This document shows, one piece after another, positions 27,101 to 37,600 of a DNA stretch of 64,000 nt (position 1 is the first letter of the stretch; the number at the start of each line of letters is the position of its first letter). The notes beneath the pieces are model-generated. The model saw only the letters and a list, made by a program, of their open reading frames with translations. It did not search any database and was not told the origin of the DNA. The DNA lies in the NCBI GenBank assembly GCA_003326195.1, contig LXQE01000029.1, forward strand, positions 1,662-65,661, read 5' to 3'. The DNA is from Nostoc punctiforme NIES-2108. GTDB taxonomy: Bacteria > Cyanobacteriota > Cyanobacteriia > Cyanobacteriales > Nostocaceae. The position numbers and the translations under genes are program-made.

Positions 27101-28784
27101 CTCCTAGTAACGCATCTAGGAGAGATAGAGATTCGGCATAATGGATTAAAGCTTGGTGGATGTCTCGATAAAGTTGGGCATTTTCCACTGCTAAGGCAAC
27201 ACGCTGGGTAATATCTGTTGCTAAAGTTAGGTCAGTGCGATCGTACCGACGGTCTGCTTGAGTGGTGACAAAGCTGATGGTGCCCAGTACTCGCCCTTTT
27301 GCAATTAACGGCACAATCATCACAGACTTCATTCCCAGTTGGCGAACAAGTTCTAAGTGTTCCTGATTCTGAGTACTTGCCACTAATAGCGAGTCAGGTA
27401 TCTCTGAGATTAATTCGCTTTGCCCGGTTTGCAGTACTTTGGTAATTGCGCTTGCACCCTTGTAATCTGTTGCATACTCCTGAAGTTTACGCGCCAACTC
27501 CGCTTTCGATGGGTCTGTATGGGCAATGGGTAGGCGGCGAATGGAACCATCTTCATTTAAAATATCGACGCTACACCAATCAGCAAGCTGGGGAACCGAG
27601 ATTTTAGCGATCTGTTCTAAGGTTTGTTCATAATCTAGCGAAGTAGAGAGTAAACTACTAATTTGGGCGATATAGTGTAGTCTTTCCTCAGCCTGCTTGC
27701 GCTCTGTAATATCGACAACAAAAAAAGCTCCTCGATCTACAGTCCCTTCAAAGCGGCTAGCACCTACCAAAATCGGGAAGCGTGAGCCGTTTTTATGGAT
27801 ATATTCCTTTTGATATGGTGTGCAAAAAGAACTGTCTTGAAGTTGAGTCAGTGCTTGCTTATCGAGTTGCCCGTACTCTGTAGGAGTTAAATCTTGCCAG
27901 TTAATTTTTCCAGAAACTAATTCTTCACGGGTATAACCCACCATATTCAGCAAGGCATCGTTTGCTTCTGTAATCCCCCCGTCTCTACTCCAGAAGCCAA
28001 TACCAATCATGTTTGACTCAACTACACTGCGAAACTTAGCTTCGCTTTCCCGTAATGCTTGTTCAGTTTGTTTTAGTTGAGTAATATTCACAGCTGTACA
28101 GGTAATACCCTGAATGCTATTGTCTGCATCCTTTAGTGGTTCAACTAGCAAATCGTAGTAACAGTCTTTTCCATAAGTTGTCAGATAAACTTCTTGGCGG
28201 GTTGCAACACCAGTCTCTATTACCTTTAGCTTAATTGCCTTCAATTGCTCTGCTACTGAGGCTGGAAATAATTCATCATCAGATTTACCTAACATTTCCT
28301 CAGCAGTTTCTAGACCTTGAGGATTATGAATCCATTGATATCGCAAATCGCAATTCTGCTGAAACACCACGATATCAGAACTACTTAATGCTAATCGAAA
28401 TCTTTCTTCACTAACTCTTAGCTCTTGCAGATTTCTATCAGCTCGTCTTTTTGCAGTTTTTAATCGCTCACATAAGATACTAAAGAGCAATCCTTGTAAT
28501 GCAAACAACCCAATTCGCACAGAATTGGATAAGTCAAAACTCAGATCATAAGCTGGAGGGAGAAAGAAGTAATCGCTCAGTAACGCAGACAAGAAAGTTG
28601 CAAACAGCCCTGACTTCAAACCACCATACCAAGCACTCACCATTACAGCGCTAAAAAACAGCAAAAAAGGAGTTCCACTCATGCTTAACCAGGGGTCTAG
28701 CATCAACATTAGCACTAATGCAAGTGCGACAATTAATACAACGATGCCATAACGCAGTAACTGAGAATAATGAATATGGGGCAT
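24177..28784 (-). CDS. DUF4118/PAS/GAF hybrid histidine kinase with C-terminal receiver
   Basis: 1,535 residues from ATG 28784 (a TTG start at 28802 would add six). Order: four-helix DUF4118 membrane domain of KdpD type (about 10-110), PAS, PAS, GAF, PAS, PAS, GAF, GAF, HisKA with phospho-acceptor His near 1172 (LSHELRTPLNPILGW), HATPase with NAVKFTP and GLGLGLAI boxes, and a receiver with the acceptor Asp near 1463 (LLSDIGMP). A membrane-tethered multi-input sensor; the ligands are unknown. The kinase core is very similar to that at 34663-39168. No response regulator or target gene is adjacent. Confidence 0.92.
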   Translation of the reverse strand: MPHIHYSQLLRYGIVVLIVALALVLMLMLDPWLSMSGTPFLLFFSAVMVSAWYGGLKSGLFATFLSALLSDYFFLPPAYDLSFDLSNSVRIGLFALQGLLFSILCERLKTAKRRADRNLQELRVSEERFRLALSSSDIVVFQQNCDLRYQWIHNPQGLETAEEMLGKSDDELFPASVAEQLKAIKLKVIETGVATRQEVYLTTYGKDCYYDLLVEPLKDADNSIQGITCTAVNITQLKQTEQALRESEAKFRSVVESNMIGIGFWSRDGGITEANDALLNMVGYTREELVSGKINWQDLTPTEYGQLDKQALTQLQDSSFCTPYQKEYIHKNGSRFPILVGASRFEGTVDRGAFFVVDITERKQAEERLHYIAQISSLLSTSLDYEQTLEQIAKISVPQLADWCSVDILNEDGSIRRLPIAHTDPSKAELARKLQEYATDYKGASAITKVLQTGQSELISEIPDSLLVASTQNQEHLELVRQLGMKSVMIVPLIAKGRVLGTISFVTTQADRRYDRTDLTLATDITQRVALAVENAQLYRDIHQALIHYAESLSLLDALLGAAPVAVCFLDRELRYIRINQVFADINGLTIEEHLGCKFREVLPAMAAELEPQLQRVLDTGEPLLNMEISGETREQPERYGYWLGNYYPVRNAMGETVGIGIILADVTAAKQTEVALRESEERFRAMFNQAAVGIALVALDGQFLQVNPALCEITGYSLEELIQMNFQEITHPDDLEVDLENAGRVLAKEISGYSLEKRYICKDGSIVWVNLTSSTVWDVNGQPMYALGIIEDISHRKRIEATQNFLVEASTLLAASLDYEITLENVANLAVPTLADLCIVDVFEEDWSSKQIAIAIADPTKLNILDEIRRRYRPKTKAKELVRQLRIGISVFYPELSDSHLLQMSEDNEHLQLLQNLGIRSLMVIPVRSRGQLFGAISFFTAESGRYYQQTDLALAEDIARRAATAIDNARLYQETQRSVNRTVLLQKITAAFSEALTPQQVADVVVNQGIAALEATGGSVVLLTEGNTTLKVVQAIGYPQTLINTWTSFPIAAPNQIAETVRTGQPIFLENLAAMIARYPDLADVVTVIANNAWASIPLIVEGKVIGALGLSFTPLQIFNEEDRGFMLTLAQQCAQAIARAQLYEAEKTARAQAETANRIKDEFLAVLSHELRTPLNPILGWAKLLRTRKFDEATKIRALETIERNAKLQTQLIGDLLDVSRILQGKVSLNLHAVDLKIAIAAALETVRLAAEAKSIQIQTVLSNDIGKVLGDGDRLQQVMWNLLSNAVKFTPTDGLVEVRLQQVGLDAQIQVIDTGKGINPDFLPHVFDYFRQADAKTTRVFGGLGLGLAIVRHLVELHGGTVQAESLGEGQGATFTVKLPLLKNSELRVSSSEASQAELDTEETLLAGVQILLVDDQADVREFFSFALEQYGAAVTAVESADEALQTLVQSQPDILLSDIGMPIMDGYMLLREVRKLPPEQGGQIPAIALTAYAGEINYNQAMAAGFQKHLPKPVDPVDLAAAIVSLVDRT

Positions 28785-29242
28785 GAAAAGTTCTTGGAAC
28801 AACCAATACTCATTGCAGAGGCTGTATATACCCTAAGCTAGTTTGCAAATTTTAGTAACTTATCTCCAGATAGATTTTTGCTGAGTTACAAAACCTCTTT
28901 TGCCAGAGGTTGATTTGTTAGCTATCTGATATGTAAAGTAAAAATTTAGCTCTATCCATCAAGATAAATGACGCTCTTTTGCTCCCTTCCTTGAGGTTAA
29001 ATTTTTCGGGAATCGATCGTTACTTGATATACTACTATTTATTTGGTAGCAATGAATATTTAAATTTGAATGAATAAGTAAAATATTGATATTGCCAGGA
29101 TATCTACTTTAGCATTTAGATATAATAACGATGCGATCGCTTACTTCTAGTTTCACTTTAACAAAATTTCTGCTTTTTTAATTAGCGCATCTGTTGCCAT
29201 ATTCACCAAACGATAAATATAGTTTGACTTGCTAGAAGATTC
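28785..29242. other. 458-base gap upstream of the hybrid kinase
   Basis: AT-rich, no gene recognised. It should hold the kinase promoter. At its right end, from about 29243, the response-regulator pseudogene begins. Confidence 0.55.
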
Positions 29243-29529
29243 CGGTTGTGGTAATGACCTCTTCTGCTGAAGACCAGGATATGATCGAGAGTTACCAGCT
29301 TGGGGTAAATAGCTACATCGTCAAACCTGTCGATTTTGAACCAATACGGTTCAGTTAAGGCTAAAACTCTGTTACCAAAGTCGTTTTTTTAACGAACCGC
29401 CAAGGCGCAGAGAACGCAGAGAGAAGAAAGAGATGCTTAACTGAACTGTATTGGATTTTGAACAATTTAACCAAGCCGTCCAACAGCTTGATTTTTATTG
29501 GATTTTGTTTAATCAATTGCCAGTTTTGT
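29243..29529 (+). pseudogene. Response-regulator (Rcp1-like) remnant split by a small element
   Basis: 29243-29340 translates to the end of a receiver domain ([14 protein letters not shown]..., [14 protein letters not shown]). After a 114-bp insertion the frame resumes with DFEQFNQAVQQLDFYW and a TAA at 29527-29529. The phospho-acceptor half is missing, so the gene is truncated at the 5' side as well as interrupted. The family is the single-domain regulator class usually next to phytochrome or hybrid kinases, like the intact one at 42815-43288. Probably once the partner of the kinase at 24177-28784. Confidence 0.85.
29341..29454. mobile_element. 114-bp MITE-like element with 8-bp target duplication
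   Basis: Terminal inverted repeats CCAATACGGTTCAGTTAAG (left) and its near-exact complement (right, one mismatch of 19). ATTTTGAA flanks both sides (29333-29340 and 29455-29462) as an 8-bp duplication of the interrupted gene. The interior has no ORF and includes a GAACCGCCAAGGCGCAGAG dispersed repeat. A related end pair is at 63664-63781. Confidence 0.85.
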
Positions 29530-29536
29530 AAAAAGA

Positions 29537-29612
29537 TTGGGGATTGGGGATTGGGCATGGGGCATTGGGAAGAATTTTTCCTAACTCCTAACTCCTAACT
29601 CCTAACTCTCCT
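29537..29612. repeat. Mixed short tandem repeats downstream of bioF
   Basis: A degenerate GATTGGG/CATGGGG run followed by four copies of CCTAACT. The last codons of bioF also derive from an adjoining ACTCAGCACTCAG repeat. Confidence 0.7.
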
Positions 29613-29614
29613 AC

Positions 29615-30775
29615 TCAGCACTCAGATAGTACTGCGACCAATTTTTCAATATGTGCTACTTCATGAGTTGCCATCACGGATATTCTGATTCGACTTGTGG
29701 GCACTGTGGGGGGACGAATTGCTGGGGCAAAAATGCCAGCGTCTCTTAGCTGTTTTCCAGCTTTAAGCGCATCTGTGGCATTAGGCAATTGAAAACATAA
29801 TATGGGTGATTCAGAAGGCAGCAATTTCAGGTTAGGTAACTGTTGCAGCAAAGTTTTCAAATAATGTATATTTCCCCACAATTGGGCACGATGTTGCGGT
29901 TCTTGTTGCACGATCTTGATTGCTGCTAAGGCTGCTGCTGTATCAGCAGGCGAAAGCCCAGTGGTATAAATCCAACTGGGTGCGCGGTTCCGCAAAAAGT
30001 CAATTAAGGCGCTACTTCCTGCTACATACCCGCCTAAACTACCTAAAGCTTTACTCAAAGTGCCAATTTGAATTAATTGCTTTCCTGTACATCCAAAATG
30101 CTCGACACACCCAGCGCCAGTTTTTCCTAGTACCCCAGTGGCATGAGCTTCATCGACTAGCAGCATACAGCTAAATTCATCAGCGAGATCCAACAGTACA
30201 GGCAACGGACATAAATCGCCATCCATGCTGAAAACGGTATCAGTAACAATCAAACAGCGGCGGTAATTTTGCCGCTGCTGTTTCAACTGAGTTTTTAATA
30301 CTGCCATATCACAGTGCGGATATTCCACCACTGCTGCACCGCTGAGAATCGCTCCATTTTTTAGACTGGAATGATTGTACTGGTCAGAGAATATTAGATC
30401 GCGCTTGCCCACAAGGGCGGTAATTGCACCCAAATTCGCTAGATACCCGGAACTAAATACCAAGGCATCTTCTGTTTGTTTGGTAGATGCGATCGCTTCC
30501 TCTAATTCCCTGTGTAACTCCCGATGCCCACTGAGTAATCTAGAACCAGTACTACCAGTACCAAATTCCGCGATCGCAGCCGTCGCCGCTGCCATCAAAC
30601 GCTCATCTCCAGCCAATCCCAAATAGTCATTGCTGGCAAAATTAATTACCTCTTGCCCAGCTAAAACCACCGTTGCACCCGGACGGCCATTGATAGGTTG
30701 TACCGAACGATACCAGTCTGCCCGATGAATTGTTGCTAAGGAATGTTCTAGCCAAGCATAAGGGTCTGTGGGCAT
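29615..30775 (-). CDS. bioF: 8-amino-7-oxononanoate synthase
   Basis: About 386 residues from ATG 30775 ([17 protein letters not shown]). It condenses pimeloyl-ACP/CoA with alanine in biotin synthesis, a PLP enzyme of the alpha-oxoamine synthase family. Visible: [33 protein letters not shown], and the PLP lysine in [16 protein letters not shown]. The frame extends to 30796, but those seven codons are GGGGCAT repeat and give MPHAPCP, so I prefer 30775. Because the repeat abuts the start, no normal ribosome site is present. No other bio gene is adjacent, as is common in cyanobacteria. Confidence 0.93.
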   Translation of the reverse strand: MPTDPYAWLEHSLATIHRADWYRSVQPINGRPGATVVLAGQEVINFASNDYLGLAGDERLMAAATAAIAEFGTGSTGSRLLSGHRELHRELEEAIASTKQTEDALVFSSGYLANLGAITALVGKRDLIFSDQYNHSSLKNGAILSGAAVVEYPHCDMAVLKTQLKQQRQNYRRCLIVTDTVFSMDGDLCPLPVLLDLADEFSCMLLVDEAHATGVLGKTGAGCVEHFGCTGKQLIQIGTLSKALGSLGGYVAGSSALIDFLRNRAPSWIYTTGLSPADTAAALAAIKIVQQEPQHRAQLWGNIHYLKTLLQQLPNLKLLPSESPILCFQLPNATDALKAGKQLRDAGIFAPAIRPPTVPTSRIRISVMATHEVAHIEKLVAVLSEC

Positions 30776-31002
30776 GGGGCATGGGGCATGGGGCATGGGG
30801 CATTGAAGGAGATGAGGAGGATGAAGGGGATGAGGGTGTTGAGATTAAAGTTGATAAAGCAGCAGTCACGGGGACGAGGGGGATGAGGGGGATGAGGGGG
30901 ATGAGGGGAATGAGGGGGCAAAGAGAATAACCCATGCCCAATGCCCAATGCCCAATGCCCAATGCCCAATGCCCAATGCCCAATGCCCAATGCCCAATGA
31001 CC
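30776..31002. repeat. Dense short tandem repeats between bioF and ruvA
   Basis: Three arrays: GGGGCAT copies (30776-30803), GGGGATGA copies (about 30876-30917), and about eleven CCCAATG/GCCCAATG heptamers (30930-31000). All frames across them give low-complexity peptides; no gene. Confidence 0.85.
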
Positions 31003-31003
31003 A

Positions 31004-31636
31004 TTAAACTTGTTCGCTACTAAGATGAGCGATCGCTTGTTTAATCCAGTCTTCGACATAAGCATCTTTGGGTAGTCCAATGTCTTCGCTGACTACATGT
31101 AGGGCGTGACTGACCTCATGGGCAGTATATCCCAAGGCGAAGAGGGTCATTTGCACCTCTTCGAGAATTCCCGGTGCAGGCCCGCCTGTGGCGACGAAGA
31201 ACCCGGCTGATTTGCGCCACTCGACTAATTTGCTTTTCAGTTCCAAACAGATGCGTTCAGCAATTTTTTTGCCCACACCTGGAGCCTGAATTAGGATTTG
31301 TATATTGCCAGCGATAATTGCTTGGACTAAATCTGGTAGTTCCAGAGTGTCTAAGAGGGCGATCGCTAAGGCTGCACCAATACCTGTAACAGTCAGCAAG
31401 TGACGAAATAAATCGCGTTCGGCTGGGGAAGCAAACCCATAGAGAAAGGGCACTTCTTCACGAATTTGCAAATGGGTAAAAATTTGCGTTACTCCTCCCG
31501 ACTCTGGTAACTGGTTTGCTAGCCTTTGGGGAACTTGCAAATCATACCCCAAGCCATTCACTTCCAGAGTCAGAATCACGCGATTAGCGCCAATTGTTTG
31601 GATACCAGCGACTATACCTTTTAAATAACTAATCAT
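31004..31636 (-). CDS. ruvA: Holliday junction helicase subunit RuvA
   Basis: 210 residues from ATG 31636 ([12 protein letters not shown]). It binds four-way junctions as a tetramer and directs the RuvB motor in branch migration. N-terminal OB domain, helix-hairpin-helix motifs ([16 protein letters not shown] and [14 protein letters not shown]), and a C-terminal RuvB-binding domain ([17 protein letters not shown]). Its ATG overlaps the TAA of the upstream phosphatase gene by one base (TAATG), so the two are translationally coupled. ruvB is not in the window. Confidence 0.95.
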   Translation of the reverse strand: MISYLKGIVAGIQTIGANRVILTLEVNGLGYDLQVPQRLANQLPESGGVTQIFTHLQIREEVPFLYGFASPAERDLFRHLLTVTGIGAALAIALLDTLELPDLVQAIIAGNIQILIQAPGVGKKIAERICLELKSKLVEWRKSAGFFVATGGPAPGILEEVQMTLFALGYTAHEVSHALHVVSEDIGLPKDAYVEDWIKQAIAHLSSEQV

Positions 31637-32394
31637 TACAAGAGACCAAAATAATTTAAGCCTTCGATAATTCCACCTGCACAAAAAGCTTTTGCCAGGT
31701 AGCGGTAGTCTGCGGGATACTCATTGTGCCATTGGAGTAACTCTTTGCGGGCATTCCCCACAATGATTCCCCGTTCGTTGCCTACAGCAAATAAAGCAAT
31801 ATCATTACCTGAATCACCACAGACAACTGTTTGTTCTGCTGCAAATTTCCACTTCTGGCGTAAAAACTGCATTGCCTGACCTTTATCGCTGCTATGGGGT
31901 ACAATGTCAAGGTCAATACCGCTACTGTAGATTAACTTTACATTTAATTTAGATTTCTGCAACTCTGCTTCAAGTTGTGATATCACTCTGACAGATGCAT
32001 CTTGTTCTAGAAAACAACTCACTTTGAAGGGACGCTGTTCGGAATCTGGTTGCCGAACTAACTCAGGATATTTTTTCGTAATAGATAATACAGTTTCCCG
32101 TTCCCATCCCGGAGAGAGGATTTCTGACCAATCTGAGTCTGGAGTATCAGTACCATCTAAGTAAATTTCTGTACCCACGGAAAGAACGAGGGCATCCGGT
32201 TGCAGAAGGTTTTTTTGAGCTTGGAGTTCTTTGTAAAGTACAGGCGATCGCCCGGTAGAATAAACAATCTTAGTGCCGTATTCTTGGCGATGTTGACTCA
32301 GTAGTTGATTTAGTTCTGGTAAAGCGCTGTCATCGCCCACAGTCCGGTATACCAGGGTGTCATCTAAGTCGGTTACAAACAGAAATGGTTTCAT
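31636..32394 (-). CDS. spp: Sucrose-6-phosphate phosphatase
   Basis: About 252 residues from ATG 32394, which has AGAGGT seven bases upstream (a TTG at 32412 is the alternative). HAD-superfamily Cof/SPP type: motif I DLDDTL, motif II YSTGR, motif III lysine in [10 protein letters not shown] and motif [14 protein letters not shown]. It releases phosphate from sucrose-6-phosphate, the last step of sucrose synthesis, relevant to osmoprotection and carbon export to heterocysts. One-base overlap with ruvA downstream, a pairing without evident metabolic logic. Confidence 0.88.
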   Translation of the reverse strand: MKPFLFVTDLDDTLVYRTVGDDSALPELNQLLSQHRQEYGTKIVYSTGRSPVLYKELQAQKNLLQPDALVLSVGTEIYLDGTDTPDSDWSEILSPGWERETVLSITKKYPELVRQPDSEQRPFKVSCFLEQDASVRVISQLEAELQKSKLNVKLIYSSGIDLDIVPHSSDKGQAMQFLRQKWKFAAEQTVVCGDSGNDIALFAVGNERGIIVGNARKELLQWHNEYPADYRYLAKAFCAGGIIEGLNYFGLL

Positions 32395-32750
32395 GATTAA
32401 TACCTCTTGCAAAATCTCGTTATTCTACCGCGGGAAGAGACTTTTACAAGAGACTCCATGAGTGGAACTCACAAGGAACAATGAAAATACTTCTTCCTGT
32501 TCCCCGTTCCCCGTTCCCTGTTCCCTATTTTCTGTTTCCTGTTACCTGTTCCCTGTTTTCAAGGCAGGTTCACTAAAAACAAAACAAGTTGGAAACTCGC
32601 GCTTACCGCTAACCTTACAGGCTAAGTAGTTATTTAGAAGGAATGAATTTTTCTATATTGCTTGATTGTGCCTGCGATCGCAACTACCAACTCACCCGCT
32701 TCACGGCACTACGATACAATCAATATTAACCACCTCTACCACCTGCGCTC
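32395..32750. other. 356-base divergent gap with TTCCCTG repeats
   Basis: From 32490 to 32560 it holds degenerate heptamers TTCCCTG/TTCCCCG. No gene is seen in the rest. Confidence 0.6.
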
Positions 32751-33455
32751 GTGGTCAACACCTCTTCACAACATTCGACTCCAACTGATTCTCCCTCCGA
32801 CATTCCGCCTCTTGAGAGTGGCGATCGCCTCATTCGTCCAGAGTTTGAGCGTCGCTATAATGCCATGCCCAACCTTAAGAAAGCCGAATTGATTGAAGGA
32901 GTCGTTTACGTGGCATCACCTTTGCGTTTTGAACCACATGCCGAACCGCATGGTAATTTAATGATTTGGCTGGGAAATTATAAAGTAGCCACACCTGGTG
33001 TCAGATTGGGCGATAATCCAACTGTGCGGCTAGATTTAGATAATGAACCCCAACCTGATGCCATTTTGTTAATCGATGCAGCGTGTGGCGGATCATCTCA
33101 TCTAAGTACTGATGGATACGTGGAAGGTGCGCCAGAATTAGTAGCAGAAGTTGCCGCCAGCAGTGCTAGCAAAGATTTGTATGATAAAAAACGTGCCTAT
33201 CGTCGCAATGGCATTCAGGAATATATTGTTTGGCAGGTTTTTGATAGCACTGTTAGTTGGTTCAGCTTGCAAAATGGTGAATACGTAGCACTGATCCCAA
33301 ATGCGTTAGGGATAATTCAAAGTCAAGTGTTTCCGGGATTGTGGCTTGATGTATCAGCATTAGTTGCAGGAAATATGCAACAAGTTTTGGCAGTGTTGCA
33401 AAAAGGGCTAAGTTCAGTAGAGCATCAGATGTTTATTCAGCAGATAAGTATTTAA
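32751..33455 (+). CDS. Uma2-family (DUF820) nuclease-like protein
   Basis: 234 residues. Features in order: a Ser/Pro-rich N-terminus, ELIEGVVYVASP, PQPDAILLID (nuclease Asp), APELVAEVAASSASKDLYDKK (Glu and conserved helix) and YIVWQVFD. This is the longer DUF820 subtype, unlike the 189-aa member at 6166-6735. It starts with GTG 32751; the first in-frame ATG cuts into the conserved domain. No ribosome site stands out. Function unknown beyond the PD-(D/E)XK fold. Confidence 0.87.
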   Translation: MVNTSSQHSTPTDSPSDIPPLESGDRLIRPEFERRYNAMPNLKKAELIEGVVYVASPLRFEPHAEPHGNLMIWLGNYKVATPGVRLGDNPTVRLDLDNEPQPDAILLIDAACGGSSHLSTDGYVEGAPELVAEVAASSASKDLYDKKRAYRRNGIQEYIVWQVFDSTVSWFSLQNGEYVALIPNALGIIQSQVFPGLWLDVSALVAGNMQQVLAVLQKGLSSVEHQMFIQQISI

Positions 33456-33633
33456 AACTTTTTAAAAACGCAAAATTGCATTTCGTGCTATTCGTCTAAA
33501 GTCTTATTCCTTAAATGAAGAATAAATCCTCTCAAAGCTAGGTGAGCAAATTCTTTGGCTGCGTTAGTCTCAAAATTGGTAGTAAACGTGCTTTTGTTGA
33601 CCACGCTGCTATGCTAGTGAAATCGTTATATTA

Positions 33634-34644
33634 ATGCTTGAACACAATATTATTGTCGTTGGAACATCAGCAGGTGGAGTTGAGGCGCTGACTTATTTAG
33701 TCAAGCATTTGCCGCCCGATCTCAATGCTGCTGTGATTATAGTTCTTCATGTATCCAGTCACAGCACGAGTATTCTGCCAAAAATATTAAATCGCGCTGG
33801 CAACTTACCAGTGTCTCATGCTCAGGACGGCGAAGCTATTGTTCATGGTAGGATTTATGTGGCTTTGCCTGACTACCACTTACTGGTAGAACAAGGATAT
33901 TTGCGTTTAACGCGGGGAGCAAAAGAAAATCGTTGTCGTCCCGCCATCGATCCATTGTTTCGCAGTGCAGCGCGAACCTATGGGCAACGAGTGATTGCTG
34001 TGCTACTAACAGGTATGCTTGACGACGGCACGGCGGGAATAATGGCTGTAAAAATGCGGGGCGGTGTGGCAATTGTCCAAAATCCTGATGATGCTTTGTA
34101 TCCTAATATGCCACGTAATGCGATCAATAATGTAGAGGATATTGACCATATCGCGCCACTTTCAGATATTCCTTCTATTTTGGTAGCTTTAGTTAATATA
34201 CCAATGGAAATACAGCCAGAAAACCCCGTACCTAGCAAGATGGAGTTTGAAACTGAAATAGCGCAGTTGAGTTTGGAAGCAGTAGAAAACGAAAGCGATC
34301 GACCTGGTAAACCATCAACCTTTGGCTGTCCTGACTGCGGCGGTATCCTCTGGGAACTCGAAGAGGGAAATTTGTTGCGCTTCCGGTGCCGCACGGGTCA
34401 TGCTTATTCAGTAGAAACTTTGCTAGCCACCCAGTCTGATAAGGTGGAGGATGCACTATGGATCGCTTTAAGGGCATTGGAAGAGAAAGCTTCTTTATCA
34501 CATCGTATAGCTTCAAGGATGGAGGCTCGCAATCAAAACTTGGCGGCAGAAAAATTCAAAGAGGAGGCACAATCTGCCTGGCAGCGCTCCGCCATTATTC
34601 GAGAAGTACTTTTGAAGGTCGATCCAAACACAGGTGTTGATTGA
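33634..34644 (+). CDS. Stand-alone CheB-type methylesterase with zinc-ribbon tail
   Basis: 336 residues. The CheB catalytic domain fills about 1-190: Ser12 in GTSAGG, His in VLHVSSHS, Asp in LLTGMLDDGTAG. There is no receiver domain in front, unlike chemotaxis CheB. The C-terminus has a zinc-ribbon-like CPDCGG...FRCRTGHAYS (about 228-257) and a helical tail. No cheR, receptor or cheA gene is near; instead a 1,501-residue hybrid kinase follows convergently. It may act on a non-chemotaxis target. Confidence 0.88.
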   Translation: MLEHNIIVVGTSAGGVEALTYLVKHLPPDLNAAVIIVLHVSSHSTSILPKILNRAGNLPVSHAQDGEAIVHGRIYVALPDYHLLVEQGYLRLTRGAKENRCRPAIDPLFRSAARTYGQRVIAVLLTGMLDDGTAGIMAVKMRGGVAIVQNPDDALYPNMPRNAINNVEDIDHIAPLSDIPSILVALVNIPMEIQPENPVPSKMEFETEIAQLSLEAVENESDRPGKPSTFGCPDCGGILWELEEGNLLRFRCRTGHAYSVETLLATQSDKVEDALWIALRALEEKASLSHRIASRMEARNQNLAAEKFKEEAQSAWQRSAIIREVLLKVDPNTGVD

Positions 34645-34662
34645 AGCTTAAACCTAATTATT

Positions 34663-37600
34663 TTAAGGAGTGGGATAGTTTAGTTTACTGTGTGCCAGTG
34701 CCACCACCGCTTGCACTAACTCTTCTGGATCGAGAGGCTTGGTAACGTGCCGTTGATAGCCACTGGTTATGGCTCGCAGGGAATCCTCAATTCTGGCATA
34801 AGCAGTTAAAGCGATCGCGGGAATCTCTCCCCCTTTTTCGGCAGTTAAAGCGCGGATCTGTTGAATCAGGGAGTAACCATCGACTTCGGGCATTCCAATA
34901 TCACTGACTAAAACATCGGGTTGAAAGGACTCTAGGTTTGCTAAAACTTGTGCCGCAGAGCTAACAGTCAAGACTTTCGCTCCGTATTCAGCAAGCAATA
35001 CTGTTAATAACTCACGGGCATCGGCATCATCATCAACTGTGAGAACTCGAATACCCGTGAGTTCGAGTGCTGGTTGTGGCAACTCATCTGGCTGCTTGAT
35101 TTCCGGTTCAACATTCAGCAATGGCAACTGGACTGTAAAGGTGGCTCCCAAGCCTTCACCTGCACTATCAGCCGTGATGGTGCCGCCGTGAGCCTCAACC
35201 AACTGCCGGACGATCGCTAATCCCAATCCTAACCCGCCATACTTGCGAGTAATTGAGACATCTTCTTGACGGAATGACTCAAAAATATACGGGAGAAAGT
35301 CTGGGTTAATGCCTTTGCCAGTGTCACTAACGATAATCTGTGCCCGATCTTCAACTCGCTCTAGTCTGGTTTCTACTCGTCCTCCCTTGGGGGTAAACTT
35401 GATCGCGTTGGAAAGTAAATTCCAAACGATCTGTTGCAGGCGGTTAGAATCTCCAGAGACTTGCCCAATATTCGGCAGTACTGGATGCAACAAAATTGAT
35501 TTAGCAACAGCTGCTGTACTTACCGTGTCGATCGCAGATTCAATTACAAATGCCAAATTCACGGGAGACGCATCTATGCTGAGTTTGCCGCGCAGGATCT
35601 TGGCGACATCGAGCAAGTCATCAATCAGTTGAGTTTGCAGTTTAGCGTTGCGTTCAATGGTGGCTAAAGCTTCAGCTGTTTTGGTTTCATCAAATTTGCG
35701 GGTTTGTAGCAGTTTTGTCCAACCGAGAATCGGGTTGAGAGGCGATCGCAATTCATGGGAGAGAACGGCGAGAAACTCATCTTTGATCCGATTGGCGCGT
35801 TCGGCTTCTGCTCTGGCTGCTTGCTCTTGGGCAAGGATGCGATTGCGTTCAACTTCTAGTTCCTTTTGATCGTGAATATCTGTGCAGGTGCCAAACCATT
35901 TCACTACGTGCCCCTGTTGGTCTTTTAGCGGCAGTCCCAGTACCAAATGCCAACGGTAGCTGCGATCAGAAGCTCTTTTAAAGCGATATTCGTGGCGATA
36001 GCTACTGCCACAATCTACAGTATTATTCCACAAGGATTGAGCCGCTTGTATATCGTCTGGATGAACGGCTGATATCCAACCTTGCTCTAAAATCTGTTCA
36101 AAGGTCAATCCGATATAGTCACACAATCGTTGATTCGCGTAATCGCACGAACCACTGGCATCGCAAGTCCAAACAAGTTGCGGAATCGCCTCTGCTAGGT
36201 AGCGGTAGCGTTCTTCACTTTGCCGTAATTCATCCTCTACCTGTTTGCGATCGGTGATATCTTGCACGTTGCCCAGCATCCGTACTGCATTGCCCGCAGC
36301 ATCATAAAAAACCTTAGCTCTAGCTGCTAACCAGCGAATGCCATCAGGATGTACAATGCGGTAATCAGTTTCATAGTACTCTTGCTGTTGCTGGATGGTG
36401 CGGCTCACTATTTCATTGGCAAAGGTGCGATCGTCTGGGTACAGGAGGCTTAACAACTGTTCAAAGCTGACTTCTTCTGTGGTTGGGTCAAGCCCGAATA
36501 GATTGCAGTACTCTTCAGATATATGAGTGCTGTTGCGGGTAATGTCCCAATCCCATACTCCCGATCGCGTCGCTTTGTACGCCAGTTTCAACCGGGCTTC
36601 GTTTTCCTGCAATAAGAGTTCTGTCTTTTTACGTTCTGTGATATCTCGTGAAATCAATAAGATTCGTTCTAGTTGCCCGGAAGCATCCAGAATCGGGCTA
36701 ACGACCACTTCCCACCATTTGGGAGTGCCTTTTACGGTTGGGCAGTATCCGCGAAAAATGCTGACTTCACCTATTTTAGCGGCAGCTAGTGCCTGCTCTG
36801 CCTGTTGCCGATAGCCGTCTTCCCATAAACAGAGCCATTCAATATTCAGATAGGGATTTAAGTCGTCAATTTCCATCAAACACAGTCCACCTGTATTCAT
36901 ATACAGCAGCCGCCCGTCGAGGCTTAATACCTTGATGCAGTCAGAACTACTATCTAAAATACGGTTTTTAAATTCTTCACTCTGGCGCAAATCAAGCTCT
37001 GCCTGTTTGCGATCGCTGATATCAAAATGGATGCCTGCCATTCGCAGGGGATTGCCCTGTTGATCGCGCAAAACCACTTTTCCGTGATTGGCAATCCATT
37101 TCCACTCCCCAGACTTGGTTAACATCCGATATTCAAATTTGTAAGACACCGAATCGTCCTGAAGATGGGCATTCAACCGTTCCATCACCCAAACTTTATC
37201 GTCAGGATGAATCAGTCGCTCCCAACTGTTAAAGTGTCCAGGTAGCTCTCCTTGCTCATATCCCAGCATTTCTAGCCATCGTGAACTTAAATAATCTTCA
37301 TTGGTAACAATGTTCCAATCCCATAGACCGCCACCAGAACCTTCCAGTGCCATTTGCAGGCGTTCTTCACTGTCTCGCAGGGCCTGCTCTACCTGTTTGC
37401 GATCGCTGATGTCTTCGGCAATCCCGGCAAACCGATAAATTTCTCCTGTTTCATCTCGCAGGGGAAAGCAGCGATCGTGAACCCAGCGAATACTACCATT
37501 GGGTAAAATAATCCGATATTCTTCATCAAATTGACCGGCGACAGCTTTTTCATGAAATGCTCTGTCTGTCGATTCTCGATCTTCTGGGTGAATACTATCG

